From CAZAQS01 sp964486825 (GTDB lineage Bacteria > Chloroflexota > Anaerolineae > Anaerolineales > UBA4823): DNA of 9,338 nucleotides. Below, in pieces: positions 1-6,701 of this stretch. The stretch lies in NCBI GenBank assembly GCA_964486825.1, contig CAZAQS010000191.1:1-9338 (forward strand), in the 5' to 3' direction. Made by a program: the position numbers and the translations under genes. The number at the start of each line of letters is the position of its first letter. The first letter of the stretch is position 1. The notes under the pieces are model-generated. The model was not told the origin of the DNA, ran no database searches, and was given only the letters and a program-made list of their open reading frames with translations.

Positions 1-561
1 CTTCGAGATAAAGGGAAGATACAGGCGGGGCAGAAGGTTTTGATCAATGGCGCCTCGGGCGGCGTGGGTACCTTTGCAGTGCAGATCGCCAAGGCATTCG
101 GGGCTGAAGTCACGGCTGTGTGCAGCACGAGGAACATGGTAATGGCGCGCTCGATTGGCGCGGACCATGTCATTGATTACACACAAGGTGATTTCACCCA
201 AAATGGAAAGCGTTATGATCTTATCCTTGCTGTAAACGGATACCACCCGCTTTCAGATTACCGGCGTGTCTTAAATCCCGAGGGATATTATGTCGCGACC
301 GGAGGTTCCATGGCTCAAATTTTCCAGGGAATGCTCCTGGGACCGATCGTTTCGATGACCGGAGGCCAAACCATGGGCAATATGCTTGTAAAACCAAACC
401 AGAATGACCTGGTTTTTATGAAAGAGCTCCTTGAAGCCGGGAAAGTAACCCCTGTGATCGATCGATGTTACCCGTTAAGCGAGGTTCCTGAAGCCTTCCG
501 GTATCTTGGGGAAGGACACGCCCAGGGAAAAGTCGTCATCACTGTCGCAAATAACAACTAA
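1..561 (+). CDS. MDR-family NAD(P)-dependent oxidoreductase, C-terminal part (copy 1)
   Basis: The gene enters from the left edge; frame 1 is open from base 1 and ends at TAA 559-561, giving 186 residues. These align with residue 139 onward of the complete copy at 2629, so roughly the first 138 residues, the GroES-like substrate domain, are missing. Visible parts are the Rossmann dinucleotide motif GASGGVG (residues 17-23), the segment IGADHVIDYT after the second part of the fold, and the family ending KVVITVA. The zinc-less MDR/quinone-oxidoreductase group reduces quinones, enones or alcohols with NAD(P)H in the cytosol; the substrate here cannot be told. After the second beta strand it has CSTRN, where copies 2 and 3 have D-S/N-T-G-K, suggesting a different cofactor preference (inference). 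It is closest to copy 3, sharing LLLGP and PLSEVPEA. Family call is firm, specific function unknown. Confidence 0.93.
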   Translation, partial: LRDKGKIQAGQKVLINGASGGVGTFAVQIAKAFGAEVTAVCSTRNMVMARSIGADHVIDYTQGDFTQNGKRYDLILAVNGYHPLSDYRRVLNPEGYYVATGGSMAQIFQGMLLGPIVSMTGGQTMGNMLVKPNQNDLVFMKELLEAGKVTPVIDRCYPLSEVPEAFRYLGEGHAQGKVVITVANNN

Positions 562-652
562 ACCTGGTAAACCGCTGCTCCTACCGCTGTGGAAAGCACA
601 TGCCAAATTCATGGACTCTGGCAAGGACAGCAAACGCAAGCCGGTGGATAAT

Positions 653-657
653 GGAGG
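653..657 (+). promoter_or_regulatory. Ribosome binding site deciding the SDR start
   Basis: GGAGG lies 7 bases upstream of ATG 665 and only 1 base from the in-frame ATG at 659. The spacing selects 665 as the start of the SDR. Confidence 0.7.
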
Positions 658-664
658 AATGATC

Positions 665-1573
665 ATGACGATACAAAGCAAGATCTGCCTGATTACGGGC
701 GGTACCAATGGTATCGGGAAAAGTACAGCTCTGGGGCTCGCCCGAATGGGCGGGACTGTCGTAATTGTGGGGCGGAATGCTCAGAAAACTTCCCAGGTTG
801 TTGAGGAAATCCGTACAGCCAGCGGGAATAACAAGGTCGACTCTCTGCTGGCGGATTTGTCGTCGCAGCAGGAAGTCCGGCACCTGGCAAATGAGTTCAA
901 GAGCAGGTATTCGCACCTTCACGTCCTGGTCAACAATGCGGGTGGGTTCTTCATGAAGCGCCAGATCAGCGCGGATGGCATCGAAATGACTTTCGCACTC
1001 AATCATCTTGCTCCCTTCCTGCTGACCCATTTGCTCCTCGATACGATCAAAGCCAGCGCCCCAGCGCGGGTCATCAACGTGGCGTCGGCGGCGCATACCT
1101 CCGGTAAAATCGAGTTCGACAACCTTCAAGGCGAACGAACCTATACCCCCAAGGCGTATGACAATTCAAAACTCGCCAATATTCTGTTTACGATAGAGCT
1201 GGCCCGCCGCCTGAAAGGAACCGGGGTAACCGTCAATGCGCTGCATCCGGGCTTTGCTGCAACGGGTTTCGCCAAGAACAACGGTAAGGTCTTCGCCGCC
1301 CTGGTCAGCATCTTTGCGCCGCTCGTGGCGCGCTCGCCGGCAAAAGGCGCGCAAACCTCGGTCTATCTTGCCTCTTCCCCCGGCGTGGAGGGCGTTACGG
1401 GGAAGTATTTCTTCGACTCGCACGTGGTCCCGGCCGCGCCACAAGCCACCGATATGGCAATTGCCAGGAAATTATGGGACGCGAGCGCAGGGCTGGTTCA
1501 CCTGGTGGACGGCCTGCCAGCCCCTCAAATGGCAGCCGTCCTTGCAGGCGAGAAAGCAGTACCGCGAATTTAG
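665..1573 (+). CDS. Short-chain dehydrogenase/reductase (SDR), retinol-dehydrogenase-like
   Basis: A 302-residue classical SDR, a cytosolic NAD(P)-dependent oxidoreductase. Visible motifs are TGGTNGIG (residues 11-18, cofactor binding), NNAG (90-93), the catalytic Asn113, Ser141 (NVASAAH), Tyr165 and Lys169 (YDNSK), and HPG (194-196). Arg37 at the end of the second strand favours NADP(H) by family knowledge. Start choice: GGAGG at 653-657 lies 7 bases before ATG 665; the in-frame ATG at 659 is only one base from that site, and the open frame back to 506 overlaps copy 1 of the MDR. The protein matches the retinol dehydrogenase/WWOX-like group, but continues about 20 residues past the usual LW..S..L end, into a stretch ending AVPRI. 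It follows the first MDR by 103 bases and precedes the next by 19, so co-transcription is likely. Substrate unknown. Confidence 0.93.
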   Translation: MTIQSKICLITGGTNGIGKSTALGLARMGGTVVIVGRNAQKTSQVVEEIRTASGNNKVDSLLADLSSQQEVRHLANEFKSRYSHLHVLVNNAGGFFMKRQISADGIEMTFALNHLAPFLLTHLLLDTIKASAPARVINVASAAHTSGKIEFDNLQGERTYTPKAYDNSKLANILFTIELARRLKGTGVTVNALHPGFAATGFAKNNGKVFAALVSIFAPLVARSPAKGAQTSVYLASSPGVEGVTGKYFFDSHVVPAAPQATDMAIARKLWDASAGLVHLVDGLPAPQMAAVLAGEKAVPRI

Positions 1574-1592
1574 AAGAGCAGGGTCTCCGGCT

Positions 1593-2582
1593 ATGAAAGC
1601 AGTAATTTGGACGAAATACGGGCCGGCGGATGCCCTCCAGCTCCAAGAGGTGGAAAAACCGGCCCCCAAAGCGGATGAGGTCCGCATAAAAATCCATGCG
1701 ACAACCGTAACAGCAGGGGACTGCGAAATGCGGAGTCTGAATCTGCCTTTCTTTTTGGCGGTCCCCATGCGAGCCTATATAGGTCTAAGAAAACCCAAGA
1801 GGATAACCATCCTGGGACAGGAGCTGGCCGGGGAAATCGAATCGGTTGGAAAAGATGTAAAGCTGTTCAAGGTAGGCGACCCGGTTTTTGCGGCTACCGG
1901 TTTTGGCCTGGGTGCGTACGCCGAGTACAAATGTATGCCTGAAAGGCCCGCAGGGATGGAAGGTGTCCTGGCGCTGATGCCGGGCAATTTGACCCATGAG
2001 GAAGCCGCCGCCGTTCCCATCGGTGGGCTTGAAGCGCTGCATTTCCTTCGAAAAGGAAACATCCACGGCGGGCAAAAGGTCTTGATCAACGGTGCAGGAG
2101 GGAGCATCGGTACTTTTGCGGTCCAGCTCGCCAGGCACTTCGGGGCTGAAGTGACCGGCGTGGACAGCACGGGGAAGCTGGACATGCTGCGCTCGATCGG
2201 CGCACAGCACGTCATTGATTACACCCGGGAAGATTTCACCAAAAACGGCAAGACCTACGACCTTATTTTTGATGTGGTGGGCAAGAGTCCCTTTTCACGC
2301 AGCGTGAGATCACTCAAGCCAGATGGGCGCTATCTTTTAGCCAACCCCAGGCCGTCGCACATGGTTCGAGGACGGTGGATTTCGATGAGCAGCAGTAAGC
2401 GGGTAATATATGGTGCTGCCGGCCAAAGGACTGAGGACCTGCTTGCCCTCAAAGAGCTGATCGAGGCGGGGGTGATAAAACCGGTCATCGATAGGCGCTA
2501 CACTTTGGAACAGGCCGCCGAAGCGCACAGGTATGTCGAAACAGGGAACAAAAAGGGAAGCGTCGTCATCACGGTGGTATAA
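1593..2582 (+). CDS. MDR-family NAD(P)-dependent oxidoreductase (copy 2)
   Basis: A complete 329-residue protein beginning MKAVIWTKYG, the standard opening of zinc-less MDR quinone oxidoreductases. The GroES-like domain spans about residues 1-150. The Rossmann domain carries GAGGSIG (167-173), an acidic Asp191 at the end of the second strand (VTGVDSTGK), and IGAQHVIDYT (202-211). The C-terminus KGSVVITVV is typical. The catalytic-zinc cysteine pattern of true alcohol dehydrogenases (GCGICGSD) is absent. Asp191 suggests NADH use by general Rossmann-fold knowledge, though this family is often NADPH-linked, so that is uncertain. A frame open back to 1236 overlaps the SDR and is not coding; ATG 1593 is preceded by a weak GCAGGG (1578-1583). 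The region around 255-275 (SHMVRGRWISMSSSKR) differs clearly from copies 1 and 3, so this copy is the more divergent paralog. Substrate unknown. Confidence 0.95.
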   Translation: MKAVIWTKYGPADALQLQEVEKPAPKADEVRIKIHATTVTAGDCEMRSLNLPFFLAVPMRAYIGLRKPKRITILGQELAGEIESVGKDVKLFKVGDPVFAATGFGLGAYAEYKCMPERPAGMEGVLALMPGNLTHEEAAAVPIGGLEALHFLRKGNIHGGQKVLINGAGGSIGTFAVQLARHFGAEVTGVDSTGKLDMLRSIGAQHVIDYTREDFTKNGKTYDLIFDVVGKSPFSRSVRSLKPDGRYLLANPRPSHMVRGRWISMSSSKRVIYGAAGQRTEDLLALKELIEAGVIKPVIDRRYTLEQAAEAHRYVETGNKKGSVVITVV

Positions 2583-2628
2583 ACCCTCTACACCCTGTTG
2601 GAGATGAATGCTCCAGAAGGATATCTAT

Positions 2629-3594
2629 ATGAAAGCGATTGTGTACAACCAATACGGCTCACCAGATGTCCTGAAACTTGCAGAGGTGGAAAAACCTGCC
2701 CCCAAGGAGAATGAAGTGCTGATCAAGGTCTATGCGGTATCCGTAAATGGATCTGACGTGGAGGGACTAAGCGGCAAACCATTGTACGCCCGCTTCGGGG
2801 GGTTTCTAAAACCACGTAAAAAGATCCTCGGGTCTGATATCGCCGGGCGGGTCGAAGAGGTTGGGGTCCAGATCCGGCATTTCCGACCAGGGGATGAAGT
2901 ATTTGGCGAGCTCTTGGGATATAAGGGTGGTTTTGCTGAGTATGCCTGTACTCCTGAAAAGGCACTGGCACATAAACCAGCCAGTATGACATTCGTGCAA
3001 GCAGCAGCCATCCCGCAGGGGGCAGTGATCGCCTTGCAGGGGATTCGTGACAAAGGCCAGGTCCAGCCGGGGCAAAAAGTATTGATCAATGGGGCCGGTG
3101 GCAGTGCAGGCACGTTTGCAGTGCAGCTTGCCAAATACTATGGGGCTGAGGTGACCGGAGTGGACAACACAGGCAAGATGGAATTTTTGCGCTCGCTTGG
3201 CGCCGACCATGTCATTGATTACACCTGGGAGGATTTCACCAAAACCGGAAAACAATATGACCTGATCCTTGATATTATCGCGCATCGTTCGGTTTTCGCC
3301 TACAAGCGGGCCCTCCGGCCCAACGGATGTTATTTCGTTGTCGGAGGTTCTGCAGCCACATTGTTCCAGACTTTGCTCCTGGGACCCTGGATCAGGAGAA
3401 CCACGGGCAAGAAAATACGCATCCTGGCGGTCCATCAAAATCGAGAAGATTTGGTTTTTATCACCGAGCTTTTTGAAGCCGGCAAAGTTATCCCTGTAAT
3501 CGACAGTCGGTATCCGTTAAGTGAAGTCCCCGAAGCGCTGCGGTATGTTGGAGAAGGACGCTCCAAAGGAAAAGTCGTCATTACGGTTGTATAA
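2629..3594 (+). CDS. MDR-family NAD(P)-dependent oxidoreductase (copy 3)
   Basis: A complete 321-residue zinc-less MDR starting MKAIVYNQYGSPDVLKL. AGAAGG-like purine sequence (AGAAGG, 2615-2620) lies 8 bases before ATG 2629, so this start is preferred to the in-frame ATG at 2608, which would add MLQKDIY. The GroES-like domain covers about residues 1-135; the Rossmann motif GAGGSAG is at 155-161, and Asp179 follows the second strand (VTGVDNTGK). LGADHVIDYT (190-199) and the ending GKVVITVV match the other copies. It lies 46 bases after copy 2 and 34 bases before the first membrane gene, on the same strand. It is the closest relative in the window of partial copy 1, including LLLGP near 249-253 and PLSEVPEALRY (296-306). 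It likely acts as a soluble NAD(P)H-dependent reductase of a quinone, enone or aldehyde; the substrate cannot be read from sequence. Confidence 0.95.
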   Translation: MKAIVYNQYGSPDVLKLAEVEKPAPKENEVLIKVYAVSVNGSDVEGLSGKPLYARFGGFLKPRKKILGSDIAGRVEEVGVQIRHFRPGDEVFGELLGYKGGFAEYACTPEKALAHKPASMTFVQAAAIPQGAVIALQGIRDKGQVQPGQKVLINGAGGSAGTFAVQLAKYYGAEVTGVDNTGKMEFLRSLGADHVIDYTWEDFTKTGKQYDLILDIIAHRSVFAYKRALRPNGCYFVVGGSAATLFQTLLLGPWIRRTTGKKIRILAVHQNREDLVFITELFEAGKVIPVIDSRYPLSEVPEALRYVGEGRSKGKVVITVV

Positions 3595-3628
3595 ACTGCT
3601 TTAATACTTTGTGACAAGGGAGTCTACG

Positions 3629-4186
3629 ATGCATGAATTTACCGTTTCTTGGCGTTTCTGGCTGTTATGGGTTTTAGCTTTTCTCGGTTTCCCGATTGGC
3701 GGGTTATTGGCAAGCCTCAGTGGCTCCGTAACCTCTCCGCTGCGCGCTGTCATCGCTGGCGCAGTAGCTGGCGCTGTCCTCGGGCTCGTTCAGTGGCTTG
3801 TACTCAGGTCACGACTTCCACTGCTGTCCATTGGGTGGGTCCTCGCCACCAGCGCCGGATTTGCAGTAGGGCTTGCCGTAAGTACTGCACTCCTGGGGAG
3901 TGAGACCGCTGGCAGTGTACTCTTGTGGCGAGGGGCCATTACGGGGTTGTTCGTCGGCGCCGCGCAGTTCCTTGTCCTTCAGCAAGTCCTGCCCATGCCT
4001 CAGTCGCTGGTCTGGGTTGGGGTTGTGGGGTTGGTGTGGGCACTGGGCTGGTTTGTCACCCGCAGCGCAGGTATTGACCTCAGCCAGAATTGGGCTGTAT
4101 TTGGCGCCTCCGGCGCGTTAATTTTCCAGTTGGTGACCGGGATGGCTATATATTTGTTGATGCGTTCAGCCCAGGCTGTGAAATGA
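3629..4186 (+). CDS. Six-helix hydrophobic membrane protein with internal repeat
   Basis: A 185-residue, very hydrophobic protein with about six predicted membrane segments (roughly residues 9-30, 39-60, 66-90, 97-120, 126-146, 155-178). An internal repeat is visible: GAVLGLVQWLVLRSRLP (48-64) followed by GWVLATSAGFAVG corresponds to GLFVGAAQFLVLQQVLP (106-122) followed by VWVGVVGLVWALG. This G..xGxxQ(W/F)LVL pattern occurs in many uncharacterised bacterial membrane proteins I recognise only as a type, without a function. AAGGGAG (3616-3622) sits 6 bases before ATG 3629, so this is preferred to the in-frame GTG at 3611. Its TGA overlaps the ATG of the next gene, which indicates translational coupling and perhaps a joint membrane complex. 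The function is unknown. Confidence 0.85.
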   Translation: MHEFTVSWRFWLLWVLAFLGFPIGGLLASLSGSVTSPLRAVIAGAVAGAVLGLVQWLVLRSRLPLLSIGWVLATSAGFAVGLAVSTALLGSETAGSVLLWRGAITGLFVGAAQFLVLQQVLPMPQSLVWVGVVGLVWALGWFVTRSAGIDLSQNWAVFGASGALIFQLVTGMAIYLLMRSAQAVK

Positions 4187-4860
4187 TGCTTATCCCACTC
4201 ACCGGCCTGCTGCTCATCATCGTTCCGATCGCGTTCAATGCAACCTTCTTGCTCTTGCAAAAATCGTTCGCATACCCGGATATCCTGCGCCAGCCCACGG
4301 AAATCATCCTGCAGCGTTTCAAGGAAGGCGGCACCCCTCTTCGCCGGCTCTGGTATGCCTTTGCATTTTCGGCTGTATTGTTCACACCCGTCCCGGTCCT
4401 GGTGCACCAGGTTTTCCAACCAGGGGTGCCCTGGTTCCTGGCGGTTGGAACGGTGATTGGCATCCTGGCGGGTGTATTCCAGGCGCTCGGGCTCATCCGC
4501 TGGCCTTTTCTGGTCCCATTCCTGGCTGATTTATACACAGCTCCAGATTCCAGCCAGGCCACGCGTGACAGCGCGGCCGTGACCTTCCAGGCTTTCCACC
4601 GTTACGCAGGTGTGGCCATTGGCGAGCACCTGGGCTTTATTTTCACCGGTACCTGGACAATTCTGCTGTGTTTCGCAATCATCCAAACTGGGGTTGTCCA
4701 CCCGCTGTTTGGTTGGCTGGGCATCATACCCGCGCTTGGCGTGCTGGCGGGCGTGTTTGAGGAAGCGGGCTTTAAAGCCGCGGGTGCGATCAACGCCATC
4801 AGTTATATCTTGTGGTCGCTTTGGCTGGTTGCCTTGGGGACTGCTCTGCTGCTCCAGTAG
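4183..4860 (+). CDS. DUF4386-like integral membrane protein
   Basis: A 225-residue protein starting at ATG 4183, which overlaps the previous stop in ATGA; the next codon is also ATG (4186), so the exact start is one residue uncertain. About six membrane segments are visible (near 4-28, 57-78, 83-108, 145-168, 175-192, 201-224). The segment TFQAFHRYAGVAIGEHLG (134-151) followed by FTGTWT, and LGLIRWPFLVPFLAD (102-116), resemble what I recall of the DUF4386 family of unknown function; this is by eye and needs a profile search. The acidic-histidine pair in GEHLG and the Arg in RWPF are the notable polar residues inside hydrophobic surroundings. It ends the left gene cluster, so it may be co-expressed with the MDR and SDR enzymes. 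No catalytic role can be assigned. Confidence 0.82.
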   Translation: MMLIPLTGLLLIIVPIAFNATFLLLQKSFAYPDILRQPTEIILQRFKEGGTPLRRLWYAFAFSAVLFTPVPVLVHQVFQPGVPWFLAVGTVIGILAGVFQALGLIRWPFLVPFLADLYTAPDSSQATRDSAAVTFQAFHRYAGVAIGEHLGFIFTGTWTILLCFAIIQTGVVHPLFGWLGIIPALGVLAGVFEEAGFKAAGAINAISYILWSLWLVALGTALLLQ

Positions 4861-4884
4861 GCGCGGGGAATGCGCATTTCTTTC
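4861..4884 (+). terminator. Weak possible terminator hairpin after the left operon
   Basis: Immediately after the stop codon, GCGCG and TGCGC can form a 5-bp stem (one G-U pair) around GGGAA, followed by the pyrimidine-rich ATTTCTTTCT. The stem is short and the T run is interrupted, so this is a weak candidate only. Confidence 0.25.
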
Positions 4885-4910
4885 TGGAATGACTTATCCC
4901 TCTCTCCCGC

Positions 4911-4942
4911 CTTTGCGAGGCGCTCTTTGCCGAAGCAATCTG
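4911..4942. repeat. REP-like intergenic palindrome
   Basis: The block TTGC-GA-GGC, a 7-base loop, GCC-GAA-GCAA (4913-4938) folds as two short stems separated by a small internal loop, and is followed by TCT. It resembles the TTGCGAGG...GAAGCAATCT palindromes that I recall as dispersed intergenic repeats in Chloroflexota and several other phyla. Only one copy is present here, so its repeated nature is from memory. GGAATGAC upstream (4886-4893) may belong to the same element. It lies in the 270-bp gap between the operon and the VOC gene and may stabilise or terminate the upstream transcript. Confidence 0.5.
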
Positions 4943-5058
4943 ATTGGATTTAACATAAGAGCGTTTTTTGCCGTAAGTGAAACGGTACAATCTACTCACC
5001 CATGAGATTGCGGCCAATCAGTGTTGTCCGATCTTTATCCGAAGGTCCGGGAGATCCT

Positions 5059-5087
5059 TTGGAAACTGGATAAATTCTAGGTATAAT
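5059..5087 (+). promoter_or_regulatory. Sigma70-type promoter of the VOC gene
   Basis: A perfect TATAAT (5082-5087) is preceded at exactly 17 bases by TTGGAA (5059-5064, four of six matches to TTGACA). Transcription would begin near 5094, leaving a leader of about 37 bases before ATG 5131, which has AGGAGG at 5121-5126. It is the best housekeeping promoter in the window and separates the VOC gene from the left operon. Confidence 0.7.
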
Positions 5088-5130
5088 ATAAAAATTGTTC
5101 GAAAACCCAAATTACGAACCAGGAGGGAAT

Positions 5131-5547
5131 ATGCCAACCTTACTTAACCCATACCTTGAATTCAAGGGGAACGCACGCCAGGCGATGGAATTTTACAAGT
5201 CTGTCTTTGGCGGCGAATTGAGGATGAACACCTTCAAAGAATACCACGCCTCTCAAGACCCGCGCGACGATGACAAGATCATGCACGCACAACCGGAAAC
5301 CGAGAACGACCTCACGTTTATGGCTGCCGACACGATCGACGAGACGGAGTACAGGGCCGGGTCGAACTTCGCCATGTCGCTCAGCGGTGACGACCATTCA
5401 AAACTACAGAACTACTACGAGAAGCTTTCGGATGGGGGCATGGTGTTCGTACCTCTGGAGAAAGCCCCCTGGGGCGACACGTTCGGCATGTTCACCGACA
5501 GGTTTGGCGTTAAATGGATGGTGAACATCGCGGCTCAACCAGCGTAG
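5131..5547 (+). CDS. PhnB-like VOC (glyoxalase/bleomycin resistance superfamily) protein
   Basis: A 138-residue protein with the PhnB-like form of the vicinal-oxygen-chelate fold. Signature stretches are NPYLEFKGNARQAMEFYKSVFGG (residues 6-28, one run of the first repeat), then DLTFMAAD (60-67), and the ending GDTFGMFTDRFGVKWMVNI (115-133). Such proteins are cytosolic dimers; the family name comes from the phosphonate gene phnB, but members like this are of unknown function and not shown to act on phosphonates. His52 (IMHA) and Glu10 lie where related VOC folds place metal ligands, but I cannot confirm binding. The start is decided by AGGAGG (5121-5126), four bases before ATG 5131; the frame is open back to a TTG at 5095 that overlaps the inferred start of transcription. 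It has its own promoter and lies 60 bases ahead of an unrelated membrane gene. Confidence 0.92.
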   Translation: MPTLLNPYLEFKGNARQAMEFYKSVFGGELRMNTFKEYHASQDPRDDDKIMHAQPETENDLTFMAADTIDETEYRAGSNFAMSLSGDDHSKLQNYYEKLSDGGMVFVPLEKAPWGDTFGMFTDRFGVKWMVNIAAQPA

Positions 5548-5607
5548 CAGGATAGGCTCTTTTCTCGCCGGGACGGCCTGGCCACGGGCTTCTCTCTTTC
5601 CGCGCTT

Positions 5608-6435
5608 ATGCCACCAGACGTCATCCTATCTGCACTGATCTCAGATCTCCCGCGGGAAGTACTCTGGGGAATCTTCGTCTTGTATCTGGGGGTCTCTTTA
5701 TTTAAAACCTACCGGGATGAAATATTGCCTGCCAGGAAAGTCTACCAGAACGAAAAAAAGCGCCTGGAGCTACTCAAGCTGTGGTATGAAGTCCGGGCCC
5801 TGGCAGGAAATGACCTGGTCGTCGGTCCACCTGCGCACTTGATCGAGCCCTTACCACCACGCGTCCGGACCTCTATGGTGGACCCCTTTGCCTGGATCTC
5901 CCCCCAGAGGAGATCCCGCTTCTTGCTCATCTCCTTCACGGTCACGGTCTTGTTTTCTGTGGCAATGAGCGTCATAAGCATGCCTTTGAGTACAGCAGCT
6001 GCTCCCTATGGCATGGTCAGCCTCGAATTCGCTAGAAATGCCCTCGCTGCCGAAGCTATCCTGCAGTCCTGGTCCCCGGATTTGATCCCGAGGGCAATTC
6101 TCGTAACTGCGCTCGATTTTTTATTTATCCTTGCCTATATCACTGCCTTTGGCCTGGCGTGCTCCTGGGTGGCCGACCGGCTGCAGCCCTATTCCCGGTT
6201 TTGGTCAAACCTGGGCCTCGTAAGCAGAAGTGGGATCATTGCGGCAGGTGTATTGGACGCCGTTGAAAATGTGGCCCTGCTCCAGGTACTGTTTGGGAAC
6301 GTGTCACCTTTTTGGATCAGGATATCCTTTTTAAGCGCTTCCATCAAATTTGTCCTGATCTCCATTGCGTTGATCTATATGATATTCGGGTTCGCATTTA
6401 TCATGATGCGAAAGGTGGCTGCGCGGCCTGCCTGA
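5608..6435 (+). CDS. Conserved five-helix membrane protein with LDAVEN motif
   Basis: A 275-residue protein of unknown function. One membrane helix lies near residues 17-33, then a basic and acidic stretch (35-66, EKKRLELLKLWYEVRAL, possibly a helical hairpin or coiled coil) and a Pro-rich linker (74-86). A four-helix region follows (about 104-125, 163-188, 208-229, 240-266). The C-terminal half has the pattern LDFLFILAY (169-177) and GVLDAVENVALL (214-225), with acidic and Asn residues inside a hydrophobic helix. I recognise this D-x-x-E-N type from uncharacterised bacterial membrane proteins but know no function. The N-terminal 100 residues may be a separate module joined to it. No clear ribosome binding site precedes ATG 5608, which is the only early Met in frame; the next is residue 90. 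It follows the VOC gene by 60 bases and could share its transcript. Confidence 0.8.
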   Translation: MPPDVILSALISDLPREVLWGIFVLYLGVSLFKTYRDEILPARKVYQNEKKRLELLKLWYEVRALAGNDLVVGPPAHLIEPLPPRVRTSMVDPFAWISPQRRSRFLLISFTVTVLFSVAMSVISMPLSTAAAPYGMVSLEFARNALAAEAILQSWSPDLIPRAILVTALDFLFILAYITAFGLACSWVADRLQPYSRFWSNLGLVSRSGIIAAGVLDAVENVALLQVLFGNVSPFWIRISFLSASIKFVLISIALIYMIFGFAFIMMRKVAARPA

Positions 6436-6477
6436 TACGCTGGGGATATGAATTCGGCTGCCCTGGTCTCGACGCCT

Positions 6478-6687
6478 CTACAGTGTTACTGACGTGCGGC
6501 GCCCGGTATCCTGGATAATCGTGCGCGGGTCGCGCTTCAGCTGCGTGTAGCTAACCAAGACGGCATTATCGCGCTCACGGTACGGGCACCAGCTGGCGGT
6601 GATCACCTTCCTGGTAACCTTCCTAAACCGATCATGAAACAAACATACCAGCGTTGGATTTGCGAGCTGCCAGGATTGGCTACACAC
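6478..6687 (-). CDS. Possible short gene or gene relic in the 6436-6701 gap
   Basis: A minus-strand frame of 69 residues ending at TAG (6480-6478). From the codon at 6606 to the stop, 33 of 42 sense codons end in G or C, while the first and second positions are near half, a pattern typical of coding DNA in this GC range. The translated segment (KVITASWCPYRERDN... DPRTIIQDTGRR, residues about 26-63) has a natural-looking composition. The first part of the frame is less biased and has only GTG starts with no usable ribosome binding site, so it may be the truncated end of a lost gene. I do not recognise the family. The rest of the 266-bp gap shows no convincing promoter for the regulator downstream. 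Confidence 0.28.
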   Translation of the reverse strand: MCSQSWQLANPTLVCLFHDRFRKVTRKVITASWCPYRERDNAVLVSYTQLKRDPRTIIQDTGRRTSVTL

Positions 6688-6701
6688 ATGGGATATAAAT
6701 C

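Noticed and set aside
506..664. Upstream extension of the SDR frame
   Set aside because: It overlaps the end of MDR copy 1, has no SDR similarity, and a good ribosome binding site points to ATG 665.
1236..1592. Upstream extension of MDR copy 2 through the SDR gene
   Set aside because: The translation is rich in Arg and Ser with no family similarity, and it is a shadow of the SDR frame; the conserved MKAV start is at 1593.
4968..4991. TTGCCG and TACAAT as a second promoter
   Set aside because: The spacer is only 12 bases, too short for a sigma70 promoter.
5030..5056. GATCT...AGATC inverted repeat upstream of the VOC promoter
   Set aside because: Only five base pairs with a 17-base spacer; easily due to chance.
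5548..5607. GC-rich inverted repeats as terminator between the VOC and membrane genes
   Set aside because: Stems of only four base pairs and no T run, so read-through is as likely.
6676..6699. TTGGCT and TATAAA as promoter of the regulator
   Set aside because: The spacer is 12 bases and transcription would begin after the GTG start.
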